From Telluria mixta (GTDB lineage Bacteria; Pseudomonadota; Gammaproteobacteria; Burkholderiales; Burkholderiaceae_D): a DNA stretch of 64,000 bases. Location: positions 2,604,001 to 2,668,000 of the forward strand of contig NZ_CP119520.1 in assembly GCF_029223865.1 (NCBI RefSeq), written 5' to 3'. The translations under genes were made by a program, and so were the position numbers. Positions 48,493-59,236 of the stretch are shown one piece after another (position 1 is the first letter of the stretch; every line of letters starts with the position of its first letter). The notes under the pieces are model-generated. The model was not told the DNA's origin. It saw nothing but the letters and a program-made list of their open reading frames with translations, and searched no databases.

Positions 48493-49236
48493 ATGAGCAG
48501 GGCTCGCATGGAGAGGGGCAGCGACGTCGACGGCCACGATCCCGCCGCCTGGCGCGAAGGTTTCCAGGTTGGCCTGCCCACGCTGTTCGGCCTCGGCGCA
48601 TGGGGCATCGTGGTCGGGGTCGCGATGGTCAAGAGCGGCCTCACCGTGCTGCAGGCCAGCGCCATGACGCTGATCGTGTATTCCGGCTCGGCGCAACTTG
48701 CGTCGTTGCCGTTGATCGCCACCGGCGCACCCATCGGCGTCATCTTCGCCACCGCCTTCGTCGTCAACCTGCGTTTCGTCATCTTTTCCGCACTGCTCGC
48801 TCCCCATTTCTCGCAGCTGCCCCTGCTGCAGCGTTTTTATCTCGGCCATATCTCCGGTGACCTGACCACGGCGCTCTTCCTGCAACGCTATCCCCGCACG
48901 GCGCCCGAACGGGGCAAGCTGTCGTTCCTGAAGGGCTTGCTGTATCCGAGCTGGGTCGCGTGGCAGGTCGGCACCTTCATCGGTATCTTCCTGGGCAGCG
49001 CCGTGCCGACGGAATGGCAACTGGGCTTTGCCGGCATGCTCGCCATCCTGTGCATCCTCGTTCCCCTCGTCATGAACAGCGCGGCCCTGTGCGGCGTGCT
49101 GGTGGCAGCCGCCGTGTCCGTGCTGGCGCATGGCCTGCCGTACAAGCTGGGGCTGCTGGTCGCGGTTCTCGTCGGCATGGTCACCGCCATCGCCATCGAG
49201 GAAACGCAGGATCGCCGCAAGGTCCGCCATGGCTGA
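48493..49236 (+). CDS. azlC: branched-chain amino acid exporter, large subunit
   Basis: A 247-residue inner-membrane protein of the AzlC family (LIV-E class), with about six hydrophobic segments. Conserved are FQVGLPTLFGLGAWGIVVGVA, TLIVYSGSAQLASLPLI near residue 60, and VVNLRFVIFSALLAPH. I chose the ATG at 48493 because an aggaa site sits eight bases upstream. It overlaps azlD by eight bases; the pair would export branched-chain amino acids or analogues. The 240-base upstream gap to the zinc-finger gene has no other gene. Confidence 0.9.
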   Translation: MSRARMERGSDVDGHDPAAWREGFQVGLPTLFGLGAWGIVVGVAMVKSGLTVLQASAMTLIVYSGSAQLASLPLIATGAPIGVIFATAFVVNLRFVIFSALLAPHFSQLPLLQRFYLGHISGDLTTALFLQRYPRTAPERGKLSFLKGLLYPSWVAWQVGTFIGIFLGSAVPTEWQLGFAGMLAILCILVPLVMNSAALCGVLVAAAVSVLAHGLPYKLGLLVAVLVGMVTAIAIEETQDRRKVRHG

Positions 49237-49573
49237 CTGGGAAATCTGGACCGTCATCGTCGTGCTGGGCGTCGCCACCGCGTGCTGCCGCAGTGCCTTG
49301 TGGATGGTGGGCCACCGCGTGACGATCCCCCGGCGCGTGCAGGAAATGCTGCGCTATGCGCCCGCCTGCGCGCTGGCCGCGATCGTCGCGCCCGATTTCC
49401 TGCTGGGGCCGCAGGGCGAGATCGAACTGGCTGTCACGAACCCGAAACTGCTGGCCGGTATCCTCGCGCTTGCGTACTACCTGTGGCGACGGAACATGTT
49501 GCAGACCATCGTTATCGGCATGCTGGTATTTACTGCCCTGCGTGTTTTCGATGTTTTCCATGGGGTCGGCTAA
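49229..49573 (+). CDS. azlD: branched-chain amino acid exporter, small subunit
   Basis: A 114-residue AzlD-family membrane protein with about four helices. Features are the N-terminal WTVIVVLGVATACCRSALWM and the central VQEMLRYAPACALAAIVAPDFL. It starts inside the end of azlC, so the subunits are co-translated. pgk begins 40 bases later. Confidence 0.9.
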   Translation: MADWEIWTVIVVLGVATACCRSALWMVGHRVTIPRRVQEMLRYAPACALAAIVAPDFLLGPQGEIELAVTNPKLLAGILALAYYLWRRNMLQTIVIGMLVFTALRVFDVFHGVG

Positions 49574-49613
49574 GGTAAAATAGCGTTTTTTAAACATTCC
49601 AAGATTGTTGACA

Positions 49614-50819
49614 ATGGCCGTTCTCAATTTCACCCGCTTGCAAGACCTGATCGACCAAGACGCGCTGAAAGGCAAGCGCGTCTTCATCCGCGCCGACCTG
49701 AATGTCCCGCAGGACGACGCCGGCAACATTACGGAAGACACGCGCGTGCGTGCTTCGGTTCCCGCGATCCGCGCTGCGCTTGATGCAGGTGCGGCCGTGA
49801 TGGTCACGTCGCACCTGGGCCGTCCGACCGAAGGCGAGTTCAAGCCGGAAGACAGCCTGGCGCCGGTCGCCATGCGCCTGTCCGAGCTGCTGGGCCAGCC
49901 GGTCGAACTGAAACAGAACTGGGTCGACGGCGTCGACGTCGCGCCGGGCCAGGTCGTGCTGCTGGAAAACTGCCGCGTCAACAAAGGTGAGAAGAAGAAT
50001 TCGGACGAGCTGGCCCAGAAGATGGCCAAGCTGTGCGACATCTATGTGAATGACGCCTTCGGCACCGCGCACCGCGCCGAAGCGACCACGCACGGCATCG
50101 CGAAGTTCGCGCCCGTGGTCGCCGCCGGTCCGCTGCTGGCGGCCGAGCTGGATGCGCTGGGCAAGGCCTTGGGCGCGCCGCAGCGTCCGCTGCTCGCGAT
50201 CGTTGCCGGCTCCAAGGTGTCGAGCAAGCTGTCGATCCTGCAGAGCCTGGCCGACAAGGTCGACAACCTGATCGTCGGCGGCGGCATCGCCAACACGTTC
50301 ATGAAGGCCGTGGGCCTGAACATCGGCAAGTCGCTCGTGGAACTGGATCTGGTCGGTGAAGCCAAGACGATCATCGAGAAGATGGCCGCCCGTGGCGCGC
50401 AAGTGCCGATCCCGGTCGACGTCGTGTGCGCGAAGGAATTCGCGCCGACGGCCGCCGCGACCATCAAGGACGTCAAGGACGTGGCCGACGACGACATGAT
50501 CCTGGACATCGGTCCGAAGACCGCGGCCCAGCTCGCCGAACAGATCGGCACCGCCGGCACCATCGTGTGGAACGGCCCGGTCGGCGTGTTCGAGTTCGAC
50601 CAGTTCGCCGAAGGCACCAAGACCCTGGCCCAGGCCATCGCCGCATCGAAAGGCTTCTCGATCGCGGGCGGCGGCGACACCCTGGCTGCCATCGCAAAAT
50701 ACAATATTGCCGACCAAGTCGGCTATATCTCGACCGGCGGCGGCGCCTTCCTCGAGTTCCTCGAAGGTAAGACGCTTCCGGCAGTGGAGATCCTGCTGCA
50801 GCGTAGCGCTGCGAAATAA
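49614..50819 (+). CDS. pgk: phosphoglycerate kinase
   Basis: A 401-residue glycolytic enzyme that makes ATP from 1,3-bisphosphoglycerate. Conserved segments are [42 protein letters not shown] and [13 protein letters not shown]. The C-terminal [12 protein letters not shown] and [14 protein letters not shown] are also present. I chose the ATG at 49614; the in-frame TTG at 49605 is unlikely. A TAAAAT -10-like box at 49576 is the only promoter hint in the short gap after azlD. First of a pgk-pyk-fba set. Confidence 0.97.
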   Translation: MAVLNFTRLQDLIDQDALKGKRVFIRADLNVPQDDAGNITEDTRVRASVPAIRAALDAGAAVMVTSHLGRPTEGEFKPEDSLAPVAMRLSELLGQPVELKQNWVDGVDVAPGQVVLLENCRVNKGEKKNSDELAQKMAKLCDIYVNDAFGTAHRAEATTHGIAKFAPVVAAGPLLAAELDALGKALGAPQRPLLAIVAGSKVSSKLSILQSLADKVDNLIVGGGIANTFMKAVGLNIGKSLVELDLVGEAKTIIEKMAARGAQVPIPVDVVCAKEFAPTAAATIKDVKDVADDDMILDIGPKTAAQLAEQIGTAGTIVWNGPVGVFEFDQFAEGTKTLAQAIAASKGFSIAGGGDTLAAIAKYNIADQVGYISTGGGAFLEFLEGKTLPAVEILLQRSAAK

Positions 50820-50877
50820 CACCTCACGGTCACCGGCGCAGCCCACGGGCTGCGCTTTTCACTTCAAGGATAGATCA

Positions 50878-52326
50878 ATGTCTCGTGGTACCAAGATCGT
50901 CGCAACCATCGGCCCCGCTTCCTCCGACTTCGATACGCTCGTCCGCATGATCCGCGCGGGCGTGGACATCGTGCGTCTGAATTTCTCGCACGGCCGCGCC
51001 CAGGACCATATCGACCGTGCCAACCTGGTGCGTCGCGCTGCCGCCGAGTGCGGTCGCGAAGTGGCGATCATGGCCGACATGCAGGGTCCCAAGATCCGCG
51101 TCGGTAAATTCGAAGAAGGCAAGATCCTGCTGAACAACGGTGACCGCTTCATCCTGGACGCCCGCTGGGGCGAGAACGGCGAGCTGGGCAACCAGGAACG
51201 CGTCGGCCTCGACTACAAGGCACTGCCGAACGACGTCCGTCCGGGCGACACGCTGCTGCTGAACGACGGCCTGATCGTGCTGATCGTCGAGCGCGTGGCC
51301 GGCAGCGAGATCCACACCATCGTCAAGGTGGGCGGCGACCTGTCCAACAACAAAGGCATCAACCGCATGGGCGGCGGCCTGACGGCACCGGCGCTGACCG
51401 CCAAGGACATGGAAGACATCAAGACCGCGATGACCTTCCAGGCCGACTACCTGGCGATCTCGTTCCCGAAAACGGCGACCGACATGGAAATGGCGCGCCA
51501 GCTGGCGAACATCGCCGGCGAGCCGTTCGGCCACAAGCCGATGATGATCGCGAAGATCGAGCGCGCGGAAGCGATTCCCGTGCTGCAAGAGATCCTGGAC
51601 GCCTCCGACGGCATCATGGTCGCCCGCGGCGACCTCGCCGTCGAAGTGGGCAACGCGGCCGTGCCGGCGCTGCAGAAGCGCATGATCCGCATGGCGCGCG
51701 ATTGCAACAAGCTGGCGATCACCGCCACGCAGATGATGGAGTCGATGATCGTCAACGCCGTGCCGACCCGCGCCGAAGTGTCGGACGTGGCCAACGCCGT
51801 GCTGGACGGCACCGACGCTGTGATGACGTCGGCCGAGACCGCCGCCGGCAAGTGGCCGGTCGAGACGGTCGAGATGATGTCCGCGATCTGCGTCGAAGCG
51901 GAACGTTCCGAATACAACAAGCTGGAAGCCGACTTCCTGAACGTGCAGTTCACCCGCATCGACCAGTCGATCGCGTACGGCGCCCTGTTCACCGCGCACC
52001 ACCTGCGCGTGAAGGCGATCGTGGCGCTGACCGAGTCCGGTTCGACCGCGCTGTGGATGAGCCGCCACCGTGTCGACACCCCGATCTTCGCCCTGACGCC
52101 AAGCGTCACCACCCAACGCAAGGTTGCGTTGTATCGTAACGTGCATGCGTACCACCTGACGCAGCGCGGCGACAGCGCCGCCGTCCTGAAACAGGCGGAA
52201 GACCTGCTGGTGGCCAACGGCATCGTCAAGAAGGGCGACACGATCGTCGTCACGTGGGGCGAGCCGATGGGCCAGGTCGGCGGTACGAACGCGCTCAAGA
52301 TCGTTCGCGTCGGTGAATTCAATTAA
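50878..52326 (+). CDS. pyk: pyruvate kinase
   Basis: A 482-residue enzyme producing pyruvate and ATP from phosphoenolpyruvate. Conserved features are TKIVATIGPASSD, VRLNFSHG and MADMQGPKIRVG. The active-site block MVARGDLAVEVG lies near residue 250, followed by TQMMESMI and MTSAETAAGKWP. The ATG at 50878 has an aagga ribosome site; an upstream frame open from 50707 runs over pgk. It starts 58 bases after pgk, and fba follows after 161 bases. Confidence 0.97.
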   Translation: MSRGTKIVATIGPASSDFDTLVRMIRAGVDIVRLNFSHGRAQDHIDRANLVRRAAAECGREVAIMADMQGPKIRVGKFEEGKILLNNGDRFILDARWGENGELGNQERVGLDYKALPNDVRPGDTLLLNDGLIVLIVERVAGSEIHTIVKVGGDLSNNKGINRMGGGLTAPALTAKDMEDIKTAMTFQADYLAISFPKTATDMEMARQLANIAGEPFGHKPMMIAKIERAEAIPVLQEILDASDGIMVARGDLAVEVGNAAVPALQKRMIRMARDCNKLAITATQMMESMIVNAVPTRAEVSDVANAVLDGTDAVMTSAETAAGKWPVETVEMMSAICVEAERSEYNKLEADFLNVQFTRIDQSIAYGALFTAHHLRVKAIVALTESGSTALWMSRHRVDTPIFALTPSVTTQRKVALYRNVHAYHLTQRGDSAAVLKQAEDLLVANGIVKKGDTIVVTWGEPMGQVGGTNALKIVRVGEFN

Positions 52327-52487
52327 GAGGGAGCTCAACACCTGTGCGCGCGGCCGCAACCGCGGCCGCGCCAGACTGTCGAACGGATGATGTGCATGGC
52401 TGACGCGCCTTCGCGCGAGGCCAGACGCACGCACGCGCAGAAGGTGTGAGACCCGGAAAGGTTTCTTTATTCCTATGGAGCTAAACC

Positions 52488-53552
52488 ATGGCACTCGTAT
52501 CAATGCGTCAACTGCTGGACCACGCCGCCGAACACGGCTACGGCCTCCCGGCGTTTAACGTCAACAACCTGGAGCAGGTCCAGGCCATCATGGCCGCGGC
52601 CGACCAGACCGGCAGCCCGGTGATCATGCAGGCCTCGGCCGGCGCCCGCAAATATGCCGGCGAAGCCTTCCTGCGCCACCTGATCGACGCCGCCGTCGAA
52701 GCCTACCCGCACATCCCGGTCGTCATGCACCAGGACCACGGCCAGTCGCCGGCCGTCTGCATGGCCGCGATCCGCTCGGGCTTCACGTCCGTCATGATGG
52801 ACGGCTCGCTGGAAGCGGACGGCAAGTCCGTCGCCTCCTACGACTACAACGTCGAAGTGTCGAAGGAAGTGGTGAAATTCGCGCACTCGATCGGCGTGAC
52901 CGTCGAAGCGGAACTGGGCGTGCTCGGTTCGCTGGAAACGATGAAGGGCGACAAGGAAGACGGCCACGGCGCGGACCGCACCATGACCCGCGAAGAGCTG
53001 CTGACCGACGTCGCGCAGGCCGCCGACTTCGTCGCGCGCACCCAGTGCGACGCGCTGGCCATCGCCATCGGCACCTCGCACGGCGCCTATAAGTTCACGC
53101 GCAAGCCGACCGGCGACATCCTCGCCATCGACCGCATCAAGGAAATCCACGCGCGCATCCCGAACACGCACCTCGTGATGCACGGTTCGTCGTCGGTCCC
53201 GCAGGACCTGCTGGCGATCATCCGCGAATTCGGCGGCGACATGAAGGAAACGTATGGCGTGCCGGTCGAGGAAATCCAGGAAGGCATCAAGCACGGCGTC
53301 CGCAAGATCAACATCGACACGGACATCCGCCTGGCGATGACGGCCGCCATCCGCAAATACCTGTTCGAGAACCCGTCGAAATTCGACCCGCGCGACTACC
53401 TGAAGCCGGCCCGCGAAGCCGCGACGCAGATCTGCAAGGCGCGCTATATCTCCTTCGGCTGCGAAGGCATGGCGGCCAAGATCAAGCCGATTCCGCTGGA
53501 GAAAATGGCGGAGCGCTATAAGGCTGGCGAACTGGCGCAGATCGTTCAGTAA
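52488..53552 (+). CDS. fba: class II fructose-bisphosphate aldolase
   Basis: A 354-residue zinc-dependent aldolase of the Calvin-cycle type subfamily. The N-terminal [31 protein letters not shown] segment, the metal-site motif VMHQDHGQS near residue 80, [10 protein letters not shown], and the [11 protein letters not shown] block near residue 270 are intact. The ribosome site is tggagct. The 161-base upstream gap holds a ten-base GC-rich stem (52348-52371) without a T-run and a possible separate promoter. The repeat element that follows may act as its transcription end. Confidence 0.96.
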   Translation: MALVSMRQLLDHAAEHGYGLPAFNVNNLEQVQAIMAAADQTGSPVIMQASAGARKYAGEAFLRHLIDAAVEAYPHIPVVMHQDHGQSPAVCMAAIRSGFTSVMMDGSLEADGKSVASYDYNVEVSKEVVKFAHSIGVTVEAELGVLGSLETMKGDKEDGHGADRTMTREELLTDVAQAADFVARTQCDALAIAIGTSHGAYKFTRKPTGDILAIDRIKEIHARIPNTHLVMHGSSSVPQDLLAIIREFGGDMKETYGVPVEEIQEGIKHGVRKINIDTDIRLAMTAAIRKYLFENPSKFDPRDYLKPAREAATQICKARYISFGCEGMAAKIKPIPLEKMAERYKAGELAQIVQ

Positions 53553-53560
53553 CACCAAAA

Positions 53561-53689
53561 CCGTCATTCCCGCGAAAGCGGGAATCCATGCTGAGCAACA
53601 GGATTCGGTATGTCGGAATGTGCCGAAATCTTCCTGGAATTCGAACTTCGGAACCTCAGCATGGGCCCCCGCTTTCGCGGGGGCGACGA
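53561..53689. repeat. 129-base element with 35-base inverted terminal repeats
   Basis: The left arm 53561-53595 and right arm 53655-53689 are inverted copies, about 80% alike by eye. Each ends at the outer side near CGTC and at the inner side in CATGCTGAG. Each arm contains its own hairpin around GCGAAAGC. The left hairpin reads ATTCCC-N8-GGGAAT, the form of dispersed REP/dRS3-like repeats known from Neisseria and other bacteria. It encodes nothing and lies between fba and purC; it may be a small non-autonomous mobile element and could terminate fba. Confidence 0.65.
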
Positions 53690-53797
53690 TATTCACGCAA
53701 TATTCGCGTAAAATATCGCTTTGGCACCGGCTCTCCCGAGCCGCCGCCCATCCGACCGGCTCCTTCGCCGGTTTCGCTTTATCAAGATATCCCCTCT

Positions 53798-54694
53798 ATG
53801 AAAAGCCTCTACCAATCCACTATTTCCTCCCTGCCACTGCTGGGCCATGGCAAGGTCCGTGACAACTACGCCGTCGGCGACGACAAGATCCTGATCGTCA
53901 CGACCGACCGCCTGTCGGCCTTCGACGTCGTCATGAACGAACCGATCCCCGGCAAGGGCATGGTGCTGAACCAGATGAGCGATTTCTGGTTCGAGAAACT
54001 CGGCCACATCGTGCCGAACCACCTGACCGGCGTGGCGCCGGAATCCGTGGTCGCACCGGAAGAAGTGGAGCAGGTGAAAGGCCGCGCCGTCGTCGCCAAG
54101 CGCCTGAAGCCGATCCTCGTGGAAGCCGTCGTGCGCGGCTACATCATCGGTTCGGGCTGGAAGGATTACCAGGCCACCGGTTCCATCTGCGGCATCCAGC
54201 TGCCGGCCGGCCTGCGCCAGGCCGACAAGCTGCCCGAGCCGCTGTTCACCCCGGCCGCGAAAGCCGACCTGGGCGAGCACGACGAGAACATCAGCTTCGC
54301 CGACATGGAACAGCGCATCGGTTCGGAACTGGCGAATAAAATCCGCGACATCAGCATCCAGCTGTACAAGACCGCCGCCGACTACGCGGCCACGCGCGGC
54401 ATCATCATCGCCGACACCAAGTTCGAATTCGGCCTGGACGAGAACGGCGTGCTGCACCTGATGGACGAAGTGCTGACCGCCGATTCCTCGCGCTTCTGGC
54501 CGGCGGACTCGTACGCGCCGGACATGTCGCCGCCGTCGTTCGACAAGCAGTTCGTGCGCGACTACCTGGAAACGCTGAAAGACTGGAACAAGGCCCCGCC
54601 GGCACCGCCGCTGCCGCAGGACGTCATCGAAAAGACCCAGGCCAAGTACTTCGAAGCCATCGAACGCCTGACGGGCGAGAAGCTGAAGGTCTGA
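53798..54694 (+). CDS. purC: SAICAR synthase
   Basis: A 298-residue ATP-dependent ligase that joins CAIR and aspartate in purine synthesis. Conserved are [59 protein letters not shown] and IADTKFEFG. The length fits the longer PurC subgroup of betaproteobacteria. The ATG at 53798 is supported by the conserved start; the frame open from 53588 crosses the repeat element. A TAAAAT box at 53709 may be its -10. purE follows after two bases. Confidence 0.96.
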   Translation: MKSLYQSTISSLPLLGHGKVRDNYAVGDDKILIVTTDRLSAFDVVMNEPIPGKGMVLNQMSDFWFEKLGHIVPNHLTGVAPESVVAPEEVEQVKGRAVVAKRLKPILVEAVVRGYIIGSGWKDYQATGSICGIQLPAGLRQADKLPEPLFTPAAKADLGEHDENISFADMEQRIGSELANKIRDISIQLYKTAADYAATRGIIIADTKFEFGLDENGVLHLMDEVLTADSSRFWPADSYAPDMSPPSFDKQFVRDYLETLKDWNKAPPAPPLPQDVIEKTQAKYFEAIERLTGEKLKV

Positions 54695-54696
54695 CG

Positions 54697-55212
54697 ATGG
54701 CCGATCAGACGAATTCGGCAACTGCGCCGCTGGTCGGCGTGATCATGGGTTCCAGTTCCGACTGGGATGTGATGCAACATGCCTGCGCCATGCTGAAGCA
54801 GTTCGGCGTGCCGTTCGAAGCGCAGGTGATCTCGGCGCACCGCATGCCGGACGAGATGTTCGCGTATGCGGAATCCGCCCGCCGCCGCGGCCTGCGCGCC
54901 ATCATCGCCGGTGCCGGCGGTGCGGCGCACCTGCCGGGCATGGTCGCCGCGAAGACGGTCGTGCCGGTGCTGGGCGTGCCCGTGCCGTCGAAATACCTGC
55001 GCGGCGAAGACTCGCTGCTGTCGATCGTGCAGATGCCGAAAGGTGTGCCTGTGTCGACCTTCGCCATCGGCGAGGCCGGCGCCGCGAATGCCGCGCTGAC
55101 CGCGATCGCCATCATCGCCACCACCGACGACGCCCTGGCGGGCCAGCTTGAACAGTTCCGCCAGCAACAGACCGCCGCCGCCAAGGCCATGACCCTGCCC
55201 GTGAACGAGTGA
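54697..55212 (+). CDS. purE: N5-carboxyaminoimidazole ribonucleotide mutase
   Basis: A 171-residue class I PurE that converts N5-CAIR to CAIR. Conserved features are [27 protein letters not shown] with the catalytic His, [12 protein letters not shown], and [22 protein letters not shown]. It lies between purC and purK, and its stop overlaps the purK start. Confidence 0.96.
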   Translation: MADQTNSATAPLVGVIMGSSSDWDVMQHACAMLKQFGVPFEAQVISAHRMPDEMFAYAESARRRGLRAIIAGAGGAAHLPGMVAAKTVVPVLGVPVPSKYLRGEDSLLSIVQMPKGVPVSTFAIGEAGAANAALTAIAIIATTDDALAGQLEQFRQQQTAAAKAMTLPVNE

Positions 55213-56402
55213 TGAGTAATACGAAGTCCCTAGCCTACCTCCCCGCAGCCGGTGAACCGGCCTGGCTCGGCGTGATGGGCGGCGGCCAGCTGGGCCGCAT
55301 GTTTGCCCACGCCGCACAGGCGATGGGCTACCGCGTGGCCGTACTGGAGCCGTCGACCGACTGCCCGGCCGGCCAGGTGGCCGAGCGCCTCGTCGAGGCC
55401 GGCTATGAAGATGCGGCCGGCCTGGACGCGCTGGCCGCGCAATGCGTGGCCGTCACGACGGAATTCGAAAACGTCCCGGCCGCCAGCCTGTCGCGCCTCG
55501 CGCAGCAGGTGTTCGTGGCGCCGAACGCGCATGGGGTGTCCGTCGCCCAGGACCGCATCGCGGAAAAATCCTTCTTCGTCGCCTGCGCCGGTAAATCCGG
55601 TGTGATGCCGGCGCCGCACAAGGTGATCGCGAGCGATGCCGACATCGACGCCATCGCCGACGACCTGCTGCCCGGCATCCTGAAAACGGTGCGCATGGGT
55701 TACGACGGCAAGGGCCAGGTGCGCGTGCGCACGCGCGAAGACGTCCGTGCCGCGTTCGAATCCATGGACCGCGTGACCTGTCTGCTGGAAAAGATGCTGC
55801 CGCTGGCCTATGAGGTGTCCGTGCTGACGGCGCGCGGGGCGGATGGCCAGTCGGTCGTCTACCCGATCGCGGAGAACGTGCATCGCGACGGCATCCTGTT
55901 CACGACGACCGTGCCGGGCCCGAATGTGTCCGATGACTGCGCCCGCAAGGCGCAGGATGCGGCCCGTGCCATCGTGGCCGAGCTCGGCTATGTCGGCGTG
56001 CTGTGCATCGAATTCTTCGTGCTTGCCGACGGCTCGCTCGTCGTCAACGAGATGGCGCCGCGGCCGCACAACAGCGGCCACTACACGATCGACGCGTGCA
56101 TCACGAGCCAGTTCGCCCAGCAGGTCCGGGCGATGGCGAAATTGCCGCTGGGCGATGTGCGCCAGCATTCGCCGGCCGTCATGCTGAATATCCTCGGCGA
56201 CGTGTGGTTCGAAGGCGAGACGGTCCGTGAACCGGCGTGGGACGCCGTGCTGGCGTTGCCCGGCGCCAACCTGCACCTGTACGGCAAGACGGACCCGCGC
56301 CGCGGCCGCAAGATGGGCCACGTGACGTTCGTCGCGCCGACCCTGCAGGAAGCCCAGGCGAATTTCGCGCAGGCGTGCAGCGTGCTGGGAATCGCGCTGT
56401 GA
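55212..56402 (+). CDS. purK: N5-carboxyaminoimidazole ribonucleotide synthase
   Basis: A 396-residue ATP-grasp enzyme making N5-CAIR from AIR, bicarbonate and ATP. Conserved are [17 protein letters not shown], the ATP-binding [15 protein letters not shown] near residue 160, [27 protein letters not shown] metal region ([17 protein letters not shown]), and NILGD. The start could be the GTG at 55209 or the ATG at 55212; the ATG overlaps the purE stop by one base. It is coupled to tsaC through a GTGA overlap. Confidence 0.95.
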   Translation: MSNTKSLAYLPAAGEPAWLGVMGGGQLGRMFAHAAQAMGYRVAVLEPSTDCPAGQVAERLVEAGYEDAAGLDALAAQCVAVTTEFENVPAASLSRLAQQVFVAPNAHGVSVAQDRIAEKSFFVACAGKSGVMPAPHKVIASDADIDAIADDLLPGILKTVRMGYDGKGQVRVRTREDVRAAFESMDRVTCLLEKMLPLAYEVSVLTARGADGQSVVYPIAENVHRDGILFTTTVPGPNVSDDCARKAQDAARAIVAELGYVGVLCIEFFVLADGSLVVNEMAPRPHNSGHYTIDACITSQFAQQVRAMAKLPLGDVRQHSPAVMLNILGDVWFEGETVREPAWDAVLALPGANLHLYGKTDPRRGRKMGHVTFVAPTLQEAQANFAQACSVLGIAL

Positions 56403-57427
56403 CGGATGATGTGATCAAAGCGGCCGCGCGCGCGCTCGAGGCCGGCCGCCTCGTCGCGCTGCCGACCGAGACCGTGTACGGCCTCGGCGCCGATGCGGAA
56501 AATCCGGCTGCCGTTGCCGCGATCTATGCCGCCAAGGGCCGCCCGCAGGATCACCCCGTGATCGTGCACGTGGCGCCTGGCGCGGATCTCGACTACTGGG
56601 CCGCCGACATTCCGTCGGAAGCCCGTCAGCTGGCCGACGCCTTCTGGCCCGGCCCGCTGACGATGATTGTAAAGCGCGCGCCGCACATCCCGGACGCCGT
56701 CTCGGGCGGCCAGGACACGGTCGGCATCCGCTGCCCGTCGCATCCGGTTGCCATCGAACTGCTGCAGGCGTTCAAGGGCGGGAAGGGCGGCATCGCGGCC
56801 CCGTCCGCGAATAAATTCGGTGCCGTCAGCCCGACGACCGCGCAGCACGTGCGCGACGAGTTCGGCGACGATATCGGCGAACACGGCCGCATCGCGTTCG
56901 TGCTGGATGGCGGCCAGAGCGAGGTCGGCATCGAATCGACGATCGTCGATCTGTCCCGTCTGGCCACGCACGGTCCGGTGCTGCTGCGCCCGGGTCATAT
57001 CTCGGCGGATGCCATCGCGGCCGTGATCGACCAGGTGCCAGCACGTCCCGATGCCGCGGCACCGCGCGCGTCCGGCACGCTGGAATCGCATTACGCGCCG
57101 CACACGCCCGTCGCGATGCAGGACACGGCGACCCTGGCCGATACCTTGTCCAGGTTGCAAGGCGCCGGACGCAAGGTCGCCCTGATCCATTATTCGGACT
57201 TGCCGGCCACGCACGCGGCCGTCCGCCTGCCGAATTCTCCGGAAGGCTTCGCGCACGCGCTGTACGCGGCACTGCGCGGGATGGATGGCACGGGCGCCGA
57301 CGTGATCCTCGTCGAGGCGCCGCCGCAGGATGGCCCATGGCTGGGCGTCAACGACCGCCTGCGCCGCGCTGCGCATGGTTCGACTGGCATCGTCCACGGG
57401 CTGATAAACAACACCCCTGCGCTGTAA
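56399..57427 (+). CDS. tsaC: L-threonylcarbamoyladenylate synthase (Sua5 type)
   Basis: A 342-residue enzyme of the Sua5 branch that makes threonylcarbamoyl-AMP for the t6A37 tRNA modification. The YrdC domain (about residues 1-200) has [46 protein letters not shown] and GIESTIVDL. The shorter Sua5 C-terminal domain (about 215-340) begins with [17 protein letters not shown]. The start is a GTG at 56399 overlapping the purK stop as GTGA; no suitable in-frame ATG exists nearby. Last gene of the purC-purE-purK-tsaC run. Confidence 0.92.
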   Translation: MTDDVIKAAARALEAGRLVALPTETVYGLGADAENPAAVAAIYAAKGRPQDHPVIVHVAPGADLDYWAADIPSEARQLADAFWPGPLTMIVKRAPHIPDAVSGGQDTVGIRCPSHPVAIELLQAFKGGKGGIAAPSANKFGAVSPTTAQHVRDEFGDDIGEHGRIAFVLDGGQSEVGIESTIVDLSRLATHGPVLLRPGHISADAIAAVIDQVPARPDAAAPRASGTLESHYAPHTPVAMQDTATLADTLSRLQGAGRKVALIHYSDLPATHAAVRLPNSPEGFAHALYAALRGMDGTGADVILVEAPPQDGPWLGVNDRLRRAAHGSTGIVHGLINNTPAL

Positions 57428-57530
57428 TCCGTCGGGAAACTTCCCATAAACGCCTGTCCGGTGGCATGCTACACGGCAACCCCCGGTCTGCCTCCTGCGC
57501 GGACCGTCATCCGTTAGCCGAAGGACATCC

Positions 57531-59042
57531 ATGCGTTCCCTCTTTACCCTGGCCTGCAGCCTCGGGCTGGGCTATCTGCTTGCCGCTTGCAGCGGCGGCA
57601 CCACTGCCGGCGGCACGCCGACCGGCGTCTCGAATCCTGAACCGCTGCCCGTCGCGACGCGCGGCAGCCTCGTGGGGCAGGCCGCCTCCGTGGCCGTCAA
57701 CGTCGGCGGTGCCAGCCTTCCCACCTTGACCCCGACCGTGCTGGCCGGCTTCCTCGAATCGGCCCAGCAGGGCACCCTGGCCGTGGCGGGCCAGCCGCAA
57801 TGCTCGGTCTCCGTGTACAAGGTTCACTACAACACGATCGGCGGTGCCGGCGAAGCCACGGATGGCAGCGCCGCCATCTACGTGCCCACGGGCGGCGGCG
57901 CGTCGTGCAGCAACTCGCGGCCTGTCGTGCTGTATGCGCACGGTACCTCGTTGCAGAAATCCTACGACATGGCCGACATCGCCAGCAATACGGAAGCGCG
58001 CCTTGCCGCGGCCGTGTTCGCGGCCCAGGGCTTCATCGTCGTCGCGCCCAACTACACGGGCTACAGCGGTTCGTCGCTGGGCTACCACCCGTACCTGGAC
58101 CGCGTCGCGCAGGCTGCCGACATGATCGACGCGCTGCGCGCCGCGCGCACGTCGTTCGGGGCGATCGGCGCCAAGGATTCCGGCAAGCTGATGGTCACCG
58201 GCTATTCCCAAGGCGGCTATGTCGCGATGGCCACGCAGCGCGCCATGCAAGACCTGGGCACGAACGAGTTCACGTTGACGGCGGCGTCCGGCATGTCGGG
58301 CCCGTATGCCATCGCCCGCTTCGGCGACGACCTGTTCGGCGGCGCGCCGCGCAACGGTGCCACCGTGATCGTGCCAATGATCATCAACGCAGGCCAGCAC
58401 GCGAGCGCCGCGCTGTACGGGACACCGTCGGACGTCTACGAGACGCAGTACGCCGCATCGATCGCCGACCTGGTGCCGGGCAGCCTCGGCAGCGGTGACC
58501 TCGTCGACCAGGGCAAGCTGCCGGCGACAGCCCTGTTCGCTGCGGATTCGCAGCCGCAAACGGCCGGCTACACGGCATATTTCGGCGCCAACAACCTGAT
58601 CCGTACGGCCTACCGCGGCAGCTACCTCGCCGATCTCGCCGCGCACCCGTGCGACCAGAGCACGAGTTCCCCGCTGGCCTGCTCTCCGGCCCACAGCCTG
58701 CGTAAATGGCTCGTGCGCAATGACCTGCGCAGCTATATGCCCAGCGCGCCCACGATGCTGTGCGGCGGCCATGACGACCCCGTCGTGCCGTTCTTCAACG
58801 CGACGGCGGCCGCGAGCTATTTCAGCGCACGCGGCAGCAACATCACGCTGCTGGACATCGACGATACGCCGGGCCTGAACGACCCGTACCGCTCGGCCAA
58901 GGCAGGCTTCGTGACGGCGAGGTCGGTCCTGCGGGCGGCGTCGGGGGACGGTGCCGTCGCGTCGGCTTACCACGCGGGTCTCGTGGCGCCGTTCTGCATG
59001 GCGGCGACGCGTGATTATTTTCAGACAACATTGTCACATTAA
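57531..59042 (+). CDS. secreted lipase-like alpha/beta-hydrolase lipoprotein
   Basis: A 503-residue exported protein. The signal peptide ends in the lipobox LLAAC, so Cys20 is probably lipid-modified. The catalytic nucleophile is in GYSQGG near residue 225, HGTSLQKSYDMAD is the oxyanion-side segment, GGHDDPVVPFFN near residue 415 carries the Asp, and a His is likely near the C-terminal NDPYR/YHAG region. The overall look resembles secretory lipases (LIP family) and bacterial triacylglycerol/polyester hydrolases. The substrate is not certain. It has its own promoter region and is followed by two further surface-protein genes. Confidence 0.82.
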   Translation: MRSLFTLACSLGLGYLLAACSGGTTAGGTPTGVSNPEPLPVATRGSLVGQAASVAVNVGGASLPTLTPTVLAGFLESAQQGTLAVAGQPQCSVSVYKVHYNTIGGAGEATDGSAAIYVPTGGGASCSNSRPVVLYAHGTSLQKSYDMADIASNTEARLAAAVFAAQGFIVVAPNYTGYSGSSLGYHPYLDRVAQAADMIDALRAARTSFGAIGAKDSGKLMVTGYSQGGYVAMATQRAMQDLGTNEFTLTAASGMSGPYAIARFGDDLFGGAPRNGATVIVPMIINAGQHASAALYGTPSDVYETQYAASIADLVPGSLGSGDLVDQGKLPATALFAADSQPQTAGYTAYFGANNLIRTAYRGSYLADLAAHPCDQSTSSPLACSPAHSLRKWLVRNDLRSYMPSAPTMLCGGHDDPVVPFFNATAAASYFSARGSNITLLDIDDTPGLNDPYRSAKAGFVTARSVLRAASGDGAVASAYHAGLVAPFCMAATRDYFQTTLSH

Positions 59043-59236
59043 GACATGAACTCGCCTGCGGCGTTGCTATAATCGGCCGCGCTGCCGGCCGTGTCTCCCA
59101 GCCGTCACGACATGGTGTTGTTGCCGGTGCACGACAAAGGTTTTCGCTATACAACGATGTCGAACACTGGCATATTATCCAAGACACGAATAGCACGGCC
59201 GTTCGTTGTAAAAGAAAAATTTCTTTAGGAGACACA

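Noticed and set aside
52348..52371. GC-rich ten-base stem between pyk and fba as a terminator
   Set aside because: No T-run follows and the neighbouring genes run in the same direction; it is noted under fba but not called as a terminator.
53588..53797. A longer PurC start within the inverted-repeat element
   Set aside because: The added residues come from non-coding repeat sequence; the conserved PurC start matches the ATG at 53798.
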